Source: Acanthococcus lagerstroemiae (lineage: Eukaryota; Arthropoda; Insecta; Hemiptera; Eriococcidae). Taken from it: a DNA stretch of 64,000 bases. Within the stretch, counting starts at the first letter, position 1. Every line of letters begins with the position of its first letter. Positions 1 through 11,604 of the stretch are shown one piece after another. Where the stretch lies: NCBI GenBank assembly GCA_031841125.1, contig CM063111.1, positions 37,212,955-37,276,954 of the forward strand, written 5' to 3'. The position numbers and the translations under genes are program-made. Under the pieces are notes generated by a model. That model saw only the letters and a list, made by a program, of their open reading frames with translations, did no database searches and was not told where the DNA came from.

Positions 1-142
1 GAATCTAATTTTGAGTAAAGGTTACAGCGCGCAAATAGTTTTAAAAGCCCTGTTTGTATCTTACATTGAAGATTCACCTTTCAAGATATTAACATTGGAA
101 ATTCTTCCTTCGTATGTTTGTTTCTCACTGTGCTCTGGTATA

Positions 143-400
143 CAGAGACGAAACGACTTTCAGTTGGGGGGGGGGGGGGTGGAGAAGGAAAATTTGCAGA
201 CAAACATTTTTTACTTTAACTAAAAATAAAATTTTTTTAAATTTGCCGATTTTTTGGTTAAAATATTTTTAATTGAAAAAAAAAAATAAACAAAAAAAAT
301 ACGAACAAATGTTCTTAGAAAATGAAAAATTCAAATGAACAGTTTCAAAATTTGCCAAATGCCAAATTATTGGAGGCACGGACGTACCGATAAGGGGGCA
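143..400 (+). repeat. hAT-like MITE relic (CAGAGACGAAAC family)
   Basis: The repeat begins CAGAGACGAAACGACTTTCAG followed by a G run. It shares its AT-rich core, ending in a stretch like gaaaaattcaaatgaa, with the repeats at 2987-3271 and 11115-11365. The right end is diverged, so that border is approximate. The copy in Y copy B starts near 54657 and has a different G-run length. Confidence 0.45.
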
Positions 401-2986
401 GGGGGCAACGGGAAAATTTATCATTGCAGTCAGGCGAGTTTTTTTTTTTTGCTTTGACATTTGGAAATTGAGTTGAGAGGTTGGGAAAATCCAACAAGTC
501 AAAAGGTTTTTCTTCTTTTGCATTCATACTTGGGAATTTTGAGTTGAGTCAGTTGGGACTTTCACAATTTCTACCCCCCCCCCCTCCATCAAGAAAAACT
601 CTTCGGTACGTCCCTGGACTCCAGAACTCAGAATGTGATCCCAAAGGGATCCCAAAGTGGATAGATTATCAACATTAATTACTGACCTTAAGGGTAGTTG
701 AATTCGAACATGCGCTAAATTTTGAATCTGATTCAAGCTTAAGAGACCCCATAAATCGAAATGGACGAGCACTAATTAGTTTTTACAAATCGAGTAGACT
801 ATTGAAGTGGAGAGTTCTTACGATCTTAAATTCAAATTAACAGACTGTTTTCGAAAATGCTAAAAATTGCTGATTCATTTTCATCATTACAAACATCCTA
901 ATATCTCTTGAGAAAGGGTTAAATCGTCAAATCCGAATTTTCACAAACAGCATATATGATTTTATAAAAAATGATTGTACTATCGAAGTGAAAGTTGTTT
1001 TATTTCCATTTTATTGTTTGAGGGGGGGAGGGGGGGCTGTTACGAATATAGTAATGACCCTGGGACCTTTGATTGGACTTCATCATTCTTAGGTTAAGCA
1101 ATTTTTGCGCGTAATGTTGAAGAGACAATTCATTGAAGCTTGCATCTTTACCAGCCAACATTTGAAGTCCAAAGATTGACAAAAATTAATTGGCATTGAA
1201 AACCCAAGTAATCTATTGAAACAGCGACTATTGTAATTCCTAATTTTGGTTCGATTTCATAGTTTTTTGATTATTAAAGACTTGAATGTTCCCCTTATAA
1301 TAACTCATACTTTGATAAATTTTGAAATTTTTCCTCCATTTTAAATTTTGGTAATTTGATGGTTATGAAAATGTTGAAAGATTAAATCAAGTTCGTTCAA
1401 TTTCAACTCTCATTTTGGTGTTTGGGGCCTACCCTAGAGTCAATATCTAAAATTTATCGCGTTGATGGAATTTCCAAATTAGGCGACCTCTCCTCTCCCC
1501 TTCCCAATTTTGATATTAATTTGATTCGGTTACCGGGAAGTCAATTTTAATCTCTTCTGGAGATCAGTTTTGGCCTTTGAAGCGTAAATCGGGAATCCAA
1601 GAGGAATCTGATGAAATTTTCAAATTCAGCAACCCAGAAGATTCTAATATTTTATTCGATTTCCTAGAAATCACTTTTGAATTTTGGGGCCCAAATCGCA
1701 GTTTAATAAGAAAGCTCATAGAAGCTTTCGAATTCAGCGATGCGAAAAACTGCTCGTATTTTGATTCGTTACTCAATTTTCTAAGAATAGAAAACTCTAA
1801 AAGTCAATTCCGGGTTGAAAGAAAAATCTTCTGGTGAAATTTTCGAAATCAACGACCCAAAAACTCCTATTTTAGTGATTTTTCCATAAAAAATTTCAAG
1901 TTTAGCTCTGGTCTTGCTTAATGGGAGCGATTTTTTTTCCCCCTCGAAAAAGAAACGAGACCTTGCCGTCAGAGATGCCGAATTAAGGGAAAACACTTTC
2001 ATTCTTTTCCCATTCAGAATGGGCTCATCTTCATTCTTCGCGAAAAAGAAAAAATAGGAAAACGAGAATGAATGCATTCCTCAATTCAACATCTCTACTT
2101 GCCTTTTGAAGACCCCAGTTTGTCCCACGTCGATCGGACTTTGGAATAAAAATGGGTGTGGGGATTATCATTTTACAGTTTGTATACAAATTAACGGTTA
2201 GTGTTTTTATTCACTAACAAGGCGGGATTACCTGACTGGCCACAATATGCTAATTTTTTTTACCAACCCCAAAAATTTACGTAAAATAAATCCCACTTTA
2301 TTCATTTTCAATTTTTCATCCTCCAGTCACTTACATTTGCTCAAATGAGCGTACCCTAATCTGGGAAGGTAAGCTGGAAGGATGTTAGGAATACTTGAGA
2401 GGAACACGCAACTTCCTTTACACATTAAGATGGTCGTTATTTACGCTTAGTGATATTTTTTTCTGAATGACTTTCTTCTGATTCGTCTCCTAAGTTGGTT
2501 CCAATAGATTTAAAAAAAAACAAAAAAACTACAAAGTTTCAGGTTAATCGGATGGAGAGGAATCCGTGCCACAAGCTCCCTTTCGTTTTTATGGGAAAAA
2601 CACATGTTGTTTCGACTTTTGTTTCAGACTAAATTTCCCTCCTATATTCACCAGGACCAAAGCCCGTAAATTGAACAATAGAACATTTGCTATCGGATTC
2701 ATCTTGTGACGCTGGAAAATAAGTCTTCTGCTTTCAACTTTTAGAATTTAATAAAATGTTCAACTTTCTCAAATTTTAGGCTCTAGGTCTAACAGAGAAT
2801 CTAGTAAAAACAGAATAGTAACTGAAATTCGAAATTCAACGTTTGCTATCGACTTTCAAATTTTCGAAATGTCTTCCATGTTTCAGCTTTGTTTCAACCG
2901 TTAGATAAGGTTCGATACTCAGCTTGAAACCTACCTTCGACTCTTGACTGACTAGCCTCTGACAGGAGTCCAGGGTACTCCATTTT

Positions 2987-3271
2987 CAGAAACGAAATTT
3001 GACTTTCAGTTTGGAAAGGTGGAGAAGAAAAATTTGCCGACAAATATTTTTTTAAACTAAAAATTCGCTGACAAAATGTTTAAAAAATTATAAACATGCC
3101 AATTTTTTAATCGAAATATTTTTTAATTCAAAAAAACACACAAACAATCAAACAGACATTCATAAAAAATGAAAAATTCAAATGAATAGTTTCCAAGTTT
3201 GCCGTCTGCAAAATTATTGTGGGGGAGGGGGGGGGGGTCAACACCCACACCTCCATATAGTTTCGCCTCTG
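2987..3271 (+). repeat. hAT-like MITE (CAGAAACGAAA...TTTCGCCTCTG)
   Basis: The ends form an imperfect terminal inverted repeat: CAGAAACGAAA on the left and TAGTTTCGCCTCTG on the right, typical of the CAG...CTG ends of hAT MITEs. The core is AT-rich and shared with the repeats at 143 and 11115. A G run lies near 3222-3237. No clear 8-bp target duplication is seen. Confidence 0.55.
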
Positions 3272-4096
3272 TGCGGTATATATTACACTACTCAGCGAAT
3301 TTTTACTTTCTTTTTTGAAAAGGACTGGAATGAGGATTGGTGACTTTAGGTGTACTTTCTGAGTTTCATCCGATATAACACTGCTCATTCTTCTCCAATA
3401 TGTTAGGTCTCTCTGTAAGAACCTCACACAAAGCTTATGAAAATTTATAGTTTCGGTGAATTTTACTGATCTTATAAGATGCCATTGTACTGGTGGTTCT
3501 AAACATTGTCCTGTGCGCTGTATTTTGTTCGTTCTCTTTTCTTTTGAATGGCCTAATTCGATTATTACAACAAAATTTGAACCACAGGCCACAGAACCCC
3601 CGCTTATCTGTTGATTCCATATGTATTATGGAAATGAATGTGGTGTGGTGGGACGTATGGCGATGCACAATTGCCAAAGTGGCCCCTATGACACCGCACC
3701 CCCAGCACCGGAAACTACCCTTTCAGGCATCGCACCAGTTAGGGACGAAACTATAAGGGTGTGGGAGGTTGAAACACTCCCATAGGTGGGAGTCAGTATG
3801 GCCAGCTTTGAAAATTGTCCCTCGGTTTTTTGTCCATCGGCATGACTCTTTTTCAACCAATTACAAAACAAAAGCTCCAATATTTTCCGTCGCAATTAAT
3901 GGTCAAATTGTATAGGTATTCTTATCAGAGCAATACAGTCCGCAAACCAAATCCCGTTTTTTTTTTTTTTTTTGTGACGAGACTCCTGCATTTGCGTATT
4001 ATTGTCTAAAATTAAGAATTGAAAAAAATTGTCTTTCGGCATGATCATCTTTATCCCGTTGAAGATTTTGATGTGCGTATCCAAGTGGAACGCATT

Positions 4097-4386
4097 CGGA
4101 AAACCACTTCCACTACTACATTGATGAGCTCTATATATTAAAACAGGGTTAGATGCAAGAGTGGTAGTAAGCGTTCGTGGACAATCTGCGTTGTGGAATT
4201 CCCACTTTAAAATGTACACCAAGGAACTATGTATTGGCGAGCGCATTCAGGTGGATATACATTCGTAAAACCACTACCACTACTACATTGATGAGCTTTA
4301 TATGAAAACCGGTTTAGATGTGTGGGTGGTAGTGACAGTGAGCATTCCCGGACAATCTGCGTGGTGGAATTTCAACTTTAAAACCA
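4097..4386 (+). repeat. Duplicated left subterminal unit of type I
   Basis: Two diverged copies of about 120 bp occur at 4097-4216 and 4264-4386. Both contain ccactactacattgatgagc, a ggtagt motif and ggacaatctgcgt. Such repeated subterminal units are where CACTA proteins usually bind (family knowledge). The mirror copy is at about 53621-53910. Confidence 0.7.
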
Positions 4387-4653
4387 CAACATAACCGCTA
4401 CCCCACCGTTTCTGTACTTGTACTATGACGACCAATCAAAACGTTTCTGTTGAAAACGGTTGATATTTCAAACAAAACTGAATTACCTACTAATGCGCTT
4501 GATACTGATAACGTGATAACTATATCATTCGGTTGTTCGGTGTTACTTTTCAGTTTTCGAATAATTATCAGAAAGTTTCGAGTGTTGTTTTCAATTTGCA
4601 ATTTAAGAGAACTAAGTATTCAGTGTTTTGTCGATTGCATTTCCTAAATACCT

Positions 4654-4758
4654 ATGTCGCATAAAAGATCAAATGTTGGAGAATTCTACAATCCATTCCA
4701 ACAAAAGTTCGTGGAAAAAAAGCAAACATTCTGCAGCGAGAGGTCTTTTGGTGACCAG
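4654..4758 (+). pseudogene. First-exon relic of type I accessory gene
   Basis: An ATG opens a 35-codon exon that stops at a good splice donor (CAG|GTAAGG). The predicted peptide starts MSHKRSNVGEF and is basic and polar. The same exon is intact in the second type I copy at 53352-53248 (minus). A Ginger element is inserted 29 bp after the donor, in the intron. The last exon of the same unit is probably 6833-7017, but the phases do not join directly (this exon ends in phase 0, the last begins in phase 2), so one or more middle exons are missing or unrecognised. Function unknown. Confidence 0.4.
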
Positions 4759-4787
4759 GTAAGGCTTGAAAAATTTTGTAATATCCT

Positions 4788-5992
4788 TGTTATGTAGTAA
4801 GTACTAAGCTCGAAATGTACAGATCCGGAATGGTACAAGCATTTTTTTACTGTGCGCGAATCGAACGACCCACTTCTATCTGAACCTGAGATATCAGACT
4901 TAATACAATTAATACTGTACCGTTCGCGATTAGTGTACCAACTTGTAGGAAATAAATAACATTGTGGGTACCGAATATATTGTACAAACCCTGGAATAGA
5001 TTGTATTTGTATGTAATAATCCCTTATTGCCCTTTACATGGTTCAACATGATAGTTCTTATAGTGCAGTGACCAACGTTGGAGGTGTGCATCATTCTCAT
5101 GCAATCACTTTATTCGGAAGGGGTTGTAATTTAGCATACAGTTTTTGCAGAAGCTAAAATGCTAGGGGTCAAGTCGACTTGATCGATGTGCAGTCATAGA
5201 AATGGCCAGTTTCAATTTATCGTGAATTATCAAGATCACCAGGTTAAATTTTTACACTTATGTGCTCTCAAAAAACGAAGACCGCTGCAGAAGTTGCTTA
5301 CAATTTAATTGACATTTTTTATGGATTCAGTGCCCCCTCCCTGTTACAATCTAATAATTATCGCGAATTCGTAAATGCCATTATCAGTGATTTGGAACTG
5401 TTATGGCCGGGTCTCAAGACTGCATAATAGTAAACCTCGGCATTCTCAAAGTCAGAGAGGTATCAAACAACCAAACCGCGATGTTGAGGAAATGGCGAGA
5501 GCTTGGATGATTGACAATGGTTTGACTGCCTGGGCTGATGAATTATGTACGTTTCGTCCAAATTTCAAAAAAATAAGTTACCCCTCAGGAATTAAACAAT
5601 CCCCTTTTGAGGCGCTGTTTGACAGGAAAGCGAAATTAGAAGTATCAGTGTGATGGAAGTTACACGAGAAACTGACCTCAATACAAAAAAAAAAAAAAAA
5701 AAAAAAGAGGAGAACAGTTCGTCTTTAAACGATAATGTAATGCTGGAAAAGCTATACGTACTTCCATCATCAAGAGGAATCTAGATGAGGGATACTATAA
5801 TTACTATAATGGTTGTATATCTCTATTTTCTTCTTTGTCAGCTTTTGGTCTTATTGGTACAAATACAGCATTATTTGTACCTAGTCCGATATTTCGGGTT
5901 CAGTGCAAATAAGTTGGTCGTTCGATTCGCGCATGGTACAAAAATGCTTATACAATTCCCGATCTGTACAATTTCGGGTTTGGTACGTAACA
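4788..5992 (+). mobile_element. Decayed Ginger-type DNA transposon nested in type I
   Basis: The ends are TGTTATGTA... and ...TACGTAACA, extended by a roughly 140-bp imperfect terminal inverted repeat (4800-4945 against 5855-5990; shared blocks such as gtacagatc and cgcgaatcgaacgac). The flanks carry a 4-bp duplication, TCCT, at 4784-4787 and 5993-5996. Ends of the form TGTNR, a 4-bp duplication and an integrase core are the signature of Ginger elements (family knowledge), and the interior does contain an integrase relic at 5167-5653. The same structure with AGGA flanks is at 51992-53218, so it entered before type I was copied. Confidence 0.82.
5167..5653 (+). pseudogene. KRBA2-like retroviral-type integrase core, broken
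   Basis: Fragments in shifting frames match the rve integrase core of KRBA2/SCAND3-like proteins. In order they are GQVDLID, VNYQDHQVKF, LLQSNNYREF, LLWPGLK, KPRHSQSQ, NRDVEEMARAWM and GIKQSPFEALF. At least two frameshifts and a stop break the frame near 5195, 5270 and 5425. The second catalytic Asp, expected in SDNGREF, reads Asn, and the expected Glu after HSQSQ is lost, so this could not work as an integrase. It is the natural coding content of the surrounding Ginger element. Confidence 0.78.
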
Positions 5993-6832
5993 TCCTGACC
6001 GTTATCTGTGAGAAGATATACCCTTCCTCGTTAAAGAGCATTATTGTTGTAACTATGTATAATATATTGTAGTTTCTGCCTTCTATAATTGGTGGACAGG
6101 TATTTGGGTGATTCCATATTGAATTTCCAGCTAAGAATTTGTAAAAAATGTAATACTTAATATAAGTAGTTGTATCTAATGTTGGCCCCATTACATTCAG
6201 CTACATGTATCAAATATTCTCCGCATATTTACCCAATGGGAAAAGGAAAATGGCAATTTTGTTCTTAAGCGTGGACATAAAATAGGTATGTTCAACGTGG
6301 ACACTCACATATTTCTTGTATCCACGACGAAAGACGTGAATCTTTCGACACTTAGAAGCAGTCTGTAGAAACAGCCTCTAAATCTTCTTTGTGCAGAGAC
6401 TACTTTCCTAGATGAATTGTAGGTACTTTGTAAAACCGTGATCTGTAAGATTGTAACCTATATTGCCGCTGTGTGATCATACAGCCTCATCCTATTGCAC
6501 TATGTAAACGTGAAAAATTTGTCTTTCAACGTGGACATCAATTTTTATGACTCTACACCCCCCCTCCCCCCCAAAAAAAATCAAATTTAAGCCCGCCCGT
6601 CGAGGGAATACGGGTTTCTCAGTGCTCCTAGTATCGATTTCAACGAAAACACATTTGGAAAGTGAACCTCGTTTTTTTGTTTTTGTCCACGTCGAATTGT
6701 TTAATTTTCAGAGAATCACCCATTTACTGTCTTGAGCATTATGGTATGCCTTCCCTTAGGAGATATCACAAATTTATTATTTGTCTGTTATTCCATTTAT
6801 TATCTCCTAATTTGCGCATATTCATTTTGCAG

Positions 6833-7017
6833 AAATAGCATCAACTATCACCAAAAATGTATCCGAAACCTTGAACATTGTTCAGGAATGGATCAGAAAT
6901 AAGCGACGGGGCACAAAAATACGAAATGACCAACGAAACAGTGCACAACCACGACCAAGTATAAAAAAAGGCGGACGAATAGTTCAACACAGCCCGGACA
7001 TTCGTTTCCAAATTTGA
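6833..7017 (+). pseudogene. Last-exon relic of accessory gene (EWIRNKR motif)
   Basis: After an acceptor (ttttgcag) comes an open phase-2 exon of 61 codons ending in TGA. It encodes VQEWIRNKR followed by a basic tail with KIRNDQR and KKGGR. The same layout closes the type III accessory gene (VQEWVRN, 18818-19005) and the Y gene (PEWIINRR, 12362-12513), which ties type I to these elements. The copy at 50954-51137 (minus) is the same exon in the second type I element. The basic tail could be a nuclear or DNA-binding tail (inference). The upstream domains are absent. Confidence 0.55.
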
Positions 7018-7269
7018 ATCAAAGTCAAATATCTTCGTTACTGCGCACCCCTCTCACTTCCTCAAAACATCATACCTTGCAAACAATAGTGACATTAGAT
7101 GGTCCGTCCATCTCATCAAATTCCAGAATAGGATGTATACAATACTTTAGAATTTTTTTAAAATTTAAATTGTTTTTTAATGAATGATTTTTTTGTTTTT
7201 TTTTAAATAATATTTCAGGGTATCTACACCTATTGATAAGCAGTTTGGTTCTCGCACTGAGCTTGTCAT

Positions 7270-7815
7270 ACGTTCATGGTTTTGCCCGCTTCACGCTTAT
7301 TAACTGTTCGGTTTCTTTCAGAACTTCCTCAAACTGATTGTACGAGTCCTACAGGTCCGCCGCCCGTGTTGGTTCTATCCTATTTTTGGACGCCATTCCT
7401 TTGCAGTTGTAATGTAAAATTTGTAAGTCAGTCTTGCTCTCTCTGCTATCTTATATATATTTTGGGACAAGTGTTTTGTAAATTAGCTCAACCATTTCTT
7501 TAGAGAGGTGCTCGTCTATGACAATCAACTGGGGAGCCAGCTCAGATTACCTGGTCATTCAGCTTTTCCTTCTTATAGTTTTCTACCAGGTCTTATTTGA
7601 CCCCATTCTTACTATTCAGTCTAACAATCATTGTTAAGGTCTGATTTCTTGAAGGCAGCCCTTGTACTGCCCAGAAATAGTAGTCTTGGAGCTCTACCTC
7701 AAGGTTTTCTGTCGCCTTATTAAATATTTTCTTCACATCTTCTGACTCCTGGTACAGAATGCCATTAATTATGACATTGTTTTCTTGCTTTATTGCAGAA
7801 ATAGACTTTAAAAAA
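7270..7815 (-). pseudogene. FP25K/ORF1p-like relic
   Basis: Read on the minus strand, a roughly 75-codon open stretch contains NNVIINGI, KKIFNKATENLEVEL and MIVRLNSKNG. It is followed, after stops and frameshifts, by DEHLSKEMVELIYKTL. This order resembles the FP/ORF1-like RNA-binding proteins found in many insect transposons (family recall, not a search). In-frame TAA and TGA codons show it is dead. The copy at about 50165-50700 (plus) carries the same damage, so it decayed before type I was duplicated. Confidence 0.4.
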
Positions 7816-8052
7816 AACTTCTAAATTCGAGTACATGTAACGTTTATCTTTTTTGTTGTTTCAGTTGTATGAGATGTGTAGTGAGTTTATTCTGTCTTGA
7901 TATTCATTTTTTTTTTTTAACATACATATTTACTTTTTTGATGTACCATGTGCATATGTGTTACCGGAAATGTTGATTGTTCAAAGATTACAAAAACGCC
8001 TAGTCCATCACACGAGTTCCTAAAATGACCAGGTCATGACTATAATGACTAG

Positions 8053-8213
8053 CAGTGGCGCAAATACGGGAGAAACCCCCCCCCCCCCTCCAACCTCTTA
8101 TAAGTTTATTTTTTGTTCATTTAATGAAAATTGAACGTAGTGAAAAAATACCTACTTTTTATTCTATGATTTCAGCCCCCCCCCCCCAGAAGGAACGATT
8201 AGTTACGCTACTG
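8053..8213. mobile_element. hAT MITE (CAGTGGCGCAAAT...AGTTACGCTACTG)
   Basis: The imperfect inverted ends are CAGTGGCGCAAAT and AGTTACGCTACTG. Flanking 8-mers ATGACTAG (8045-8052) and ATGACAAG (8214-8221) differ at one base, as expected for an aged 8-bp hAT duplication. C runs occupy the interior. The second copy is at 49767-49922. Confidence 0.75.
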
Positions 8214-8973
8214 ATGACAAGGACGTAATAACGTGTATTTTAATTGTTGTAGGCAATGCGTTGTTGATTTATAAGATTATAAAGCTGGCCTAGGCTGTCT
8301 TGTGAGTGCCGGAGAGGTAGTAGGTACTATCAATCTTGAGGACAAAGAATGACTCAGTAGTGAAAATGAACAAAAAAATAGTTTATGCTTTTACATGCTT
8401 GTATTACGTTGGTAAGAAAAACCATCTAAAATAATTGTAGAATGAAGTACAATATGACGTTTTATTCTACAGATGAGAGGAAAGCACGAACAAGAAGAAA
8501 TCTGGAACATCCGAAACGTATAATGAGCTATCACGTTTTCAGTTATCGTTGAGCCGTCAGTATAGAAACGCGCATGCGCGGGAACATATTATAGAACAGG
8601 TGTTTTGTCTAAAATTCCCTAGACATTTAAAATTTCATAAATCCCACTAGTGACGTGTCGAAGAAAAGGGTCTTAGTGGTAAGTGAACATTCAGGCTCTT
8701 TTCTTGTGACATGTCACTCTTCTGTTCTTTAAAATCACATTAAGCAGTCACTTTAGCTGTGATTAAAATCGTACTTTACCATCATCTGTAGAATAAATTT
8801 ATAAAATTACTCGTAAATTTTCGAAACTTCTGCCATATTTTTAAACTTTAGATTAATTACTGTTAGATCTTTCAAACTTGAATTCGGTAATATGTAGTAT
8901 ACACGAATGTTATAAAGAAGGTATACTAATTTGGTGCGGTAGGTACACCTATAGTCATTTCAAAATGCAATTA

Positions 8974-9336
8974 GGGGTCGTTCATTAATTACGTACAGCC
9001 CCCCGGGGGGGGGTAAAAATCTCTACATAGCCTTACTGAGAAGGGGAGAGGTAGAAGCCATTCTTACGTAATATTTTATTACGTAATTTTTAATGTAGCC
9101 ACCACTCAGGCGACACATTTTCTACATGCAGCTGCTAAAGATGAGTAAATACACATACAGTGAAACCTGTTGAACCTTTTCAAATGATGTTAATTTATTT
9201 TAAAGCTTTTTAGGAAAATTCATGAAAAAATCGCGTAATAAGGGGGAGGGGGTTCAGTTAATCTTATGTGTCCTTACATGGGGGTAGGGGGTCAAAAACG
9301 GCCAAAATCATCCTTACATAATTAATGAATGACCCC
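8974..9336. mobile_element. PIF/Harbinger-type MITE (GGGGTCGTTCATTAATTACGT)
   Basis: The ends GGGGTCGTTCATTAATTACG and TAATTAATGAATGACCCC are inverted repeats of about 20 bp. They are flanked by TTA on both sides (8971-8973 and 9337-9339), the trinucleotide duplication expected of PIF/Harbinger. No coding capacity. The partner copy is 48624-48991. Confidence 0.75.
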
Positions 9337-9747
9337 TTAATCCACGTTTGCATGTGTTCAAATGTGCCCAGAAGTTGTGATCAAACGAAACTGTATATGC
9401 ATAGTACTAGTGCGCAGAGGTATACTAGACACTGCCTGCTCCTGATTAGGAATTAACGAATAGGCCTACTCAATTTTGCAAATTTCAAGATTTCCTAAAT
9501 TATTACGGAATTCAAGTTATTTAGTTACTATCCCTCGTTCCTAAAACCCAACGACAGTGATGTTATTGCCTGGACATTCTCAAGTTTTCCGTAATTTTCG
9601 ACACTTCCGGTAACACAAATACAATACTATTTTCTGTACAAGCTCGTTCTCTCCTCTTTGATGCCGAATTCTGTTATGGAAATATTCTGATGTAATAAAG
9701 TACTTTTCATTTATAATTAATAAATTTTTTATTATGTCCTGAATTGT

Positions 9748-9901
9748 CAGGGGCGGATACAGAAAATAATTTCGGGGAGGGGAGGGGTCCGAATGAAAAA
9801 TGGTATAGACGAAACATAATAACTTTAGGTCACTATAGACAGATTTAAATGTTTGGTATTTCATGGGGGCGAACTCCCCCCCCCCTCTGTATCCGCCACT
9901 G
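9748..9901. mobile_element. hAT MITE (CAGGGGCGGATACAG...CTGTATCCGCCACTG)
   Basis: The 15-bp terminal inverted repeats differ at one base. Flanks TGAATTGT (9740-9747) and TAAATTGT (9902-9909) form an 8-bp duplication with one mismatch. The partner copy is at 48073-48228. Confidence 0.82.
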
Positions 9902-9989
9902 TAAATTGTGCATAGCGGCATAACGTGCATAAGAATATACTGCCATATGTATGCGCGAAAATTTTGGCTTTCGTAGTGGTTTCGCACAC

Positions 9990-10465
9990 GTAATGTAATG
10001 GTACGGCGTAGTTGGAAACAAGTGATCCGTGAGCGCATTTCCACTACAAATAAATGTGTTCTTGGGGAAGCACCACTGCCAAACGCATTCCATGCGTGTG
10101 CGTTTCTTTTGCAAAGACAATAGTTCGTAGTGGCATTACCATTCTGATACGTGCACGCCGAGCAACTACATTTTCATATTTTAATGTGAAAATTTTCAAG
10201 GGGGTAGTGGTACGACGTAGTGGGAAACAAGTGGTCCGTGAGCGCAGTTCTACTACGAAGAAATCGACGTAGTGGGAAACAAGTGGTCCGTGAGCGCAGT
10301 TCCACTACGAAGAGATATGTCGTCGGCGTAGCGCCACTGCCATCCGCATTCCATGCGTGTGCGTTTTCTTTGAAAAGACAATGGGTCGTAGTGGCATTTC
10401 CACTCTAATACGTGTACGCAGCGCAACTAGATTTTCATGTTTTTAGTGGGAAAATCTTCAACGGG
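9990..10465 (+). repeat. Tandemly duplicated right terminus of type I
   Basis: Two versions of the end lie in tandem. The inner one (about 9990-10205) ends in gaaaattttcaaggggg, a damaged copy of the true end aaaatcttcaacggg at 10465. Both contain gcattccatgcgtgtgcgt and a cgtagtggcatt motif. Between them a unit of about 54 bp (gtagtgggaaacaagtggtc...) is repeated at 10217 and 10271. The same arrangement is inverted at 47511-47985. Confidence 0.75.
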
Positions 10466-11114
10466 ATGCAACGATAGACGTTCATCATCCAAAAATAATT
10501 ACATCTAATGGATGGGTTAGAATGCCTTTATCAACTCTCCATATAATTCTTTGTTTTGGAATCTACTACTCGACGGCAGAACATTTTTTGTTCGGTATTC
10601 TCTTTCGGTATGTATTTTATTATGTGTCCTTTGGCATGGAATTCATTATGTTACCAATATGTTAAACAAAACGCCTCTTAACAACTCCCATCAAAAAAAG
10701 TTCAAATATCCCCTACTTTCCTTCATGGAAAAACATACCTGAAATATCAACATTTTTGAAGAATGTCCCAGGAGGGAAATTTGGTCTGGAACAAAAGTCA
10801 AAACCCCATATGTGTTTTTCCCATAACAATGAAAGGGAACTTGTGGCACGGATTCCCCTAATCCAATCGACCTAAAACTTCGTGGGTTTTTTTTTTTTTT
10901 TTTTGATTTTATTGGGATCAGTTTAGGAGACGAATCAGAGAAAATTAAAAAAAAAAAAAGATCTCCAAGAGTAAATAACGACCACCATAATGTGTAAAGG
11001 AAGTGTGTGTTCCTCTCAAGTATCTAACATCTTTCCACCTTACCCTCCCAGACTAGGGTATGCTCTTGTGCGCAAATGTGAGAACTTGAAGGATAAGGTT
11101 CCAATCTGTATTTG

Positions 11115-11365
11115 CAGGAACGAATCTATGGGGGGAGGGGGAAACACTCCCAACAATTTGAAACTCGGCAAATTTTGAAACTGTTCATTTGAATTTTTCA
11201 TTTCCTTAGAACGTTTGTTTGTTTGTTTATTTATTTTTATTTTTTCAATTAAAAAATATTTGATGAAAAATCGGCAAAGTTTCAGTTTAAAAAAATGTTT
11301 GTAGGCAAATATTCCTTCTTTACCCCCCCCCCCCCCCCCCAACTGAAAGTCAAGTTTCGTCTCTG
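11115..11365 (-). repeat. hAT-like MITE (CAG..ACGAA family), reverse orientation
   Basis: The ends are CAGGAACGAATCTATGGGGG and CTGAAAGTCAAGTTTCGTCTCTG, the latter being the inverse of the left end at 143. A long C run lies at about 11323-11340. The equivalent in copy B (about 59182-59427) has a shorter C run. Confidence 0.55.
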
Positions 11366-11604
11366 GCATCAGTGCCGAGGGGGATGGAAATGAATGTAAC
11401 TGAATGTTTCATTAATCTCTCAAGATGGACCACTGCAAGCAGGCGTGTGTAATGATTATATTCTGATGGAACAATTATTGTTGGCAGATATGTTATAAAA
11501 TCGAATTCGTTAGCGTTTACTTCTGTATTGCAGATAAATTATTGTTAGTACTTGGAAAGCAATAAGTGATACCTAGTTCATCAACAGAAAAACCGCCTTC
11601 AATA

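Larger units (their letters stand above)
4055..10465 (+). mobile_element. Type I CACTA-like element, copy 1 (6.4 kb, non-autonomous)
   Basis: The element starts CCCGTTGAAGATTTT and ends AAAATCTTCAACGGG, a perfect 15-bp terminal inverted repeat. It is flanked by AT at 4053-4054 and 10466-10467. Y copy B holds the uninterrupted site (58520-58545) with a single AT, so both borders and the 2-bp target duplication are directly proven. It is nearly identical to 47511-53952 on the opposite strand. No transposase gene is present. Inside are two accessory-gene exons, a Ginger transposon, an FP-like relic and three MITEs. Both ends carry tandemly duplicated subterminal sequence, a CACTA trait. The type III transposase, whose element shares the CCCGTTGAA ends, is a plausible mobiliser (inference). 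Confidence 0.93.

Noticed and set aside
3128..3677. Overlapping minus-strand open frames of 80 and 154 codons in element Y, also present in copy B (57617-58160)
   Set aside because: They are conserved only because the two copies are recent duplicates. They overlap in different frames, run into a MITE with a G run, and show no motif.
6290..6310. gttcaacgtggac as a further CACTA end inside type I
   Set aside because: The terminal GGG is not kept, there is no partner end and no duplication.
10054..10408. Short plus-strand frames in the type I right end (repeated GKQVVRERSSTT) and their mirror at 47568-47922
   Set aside because: They are translations of tandem subterminal DNA repeats; the peptide repeat is a by-product of the DNA repeat.
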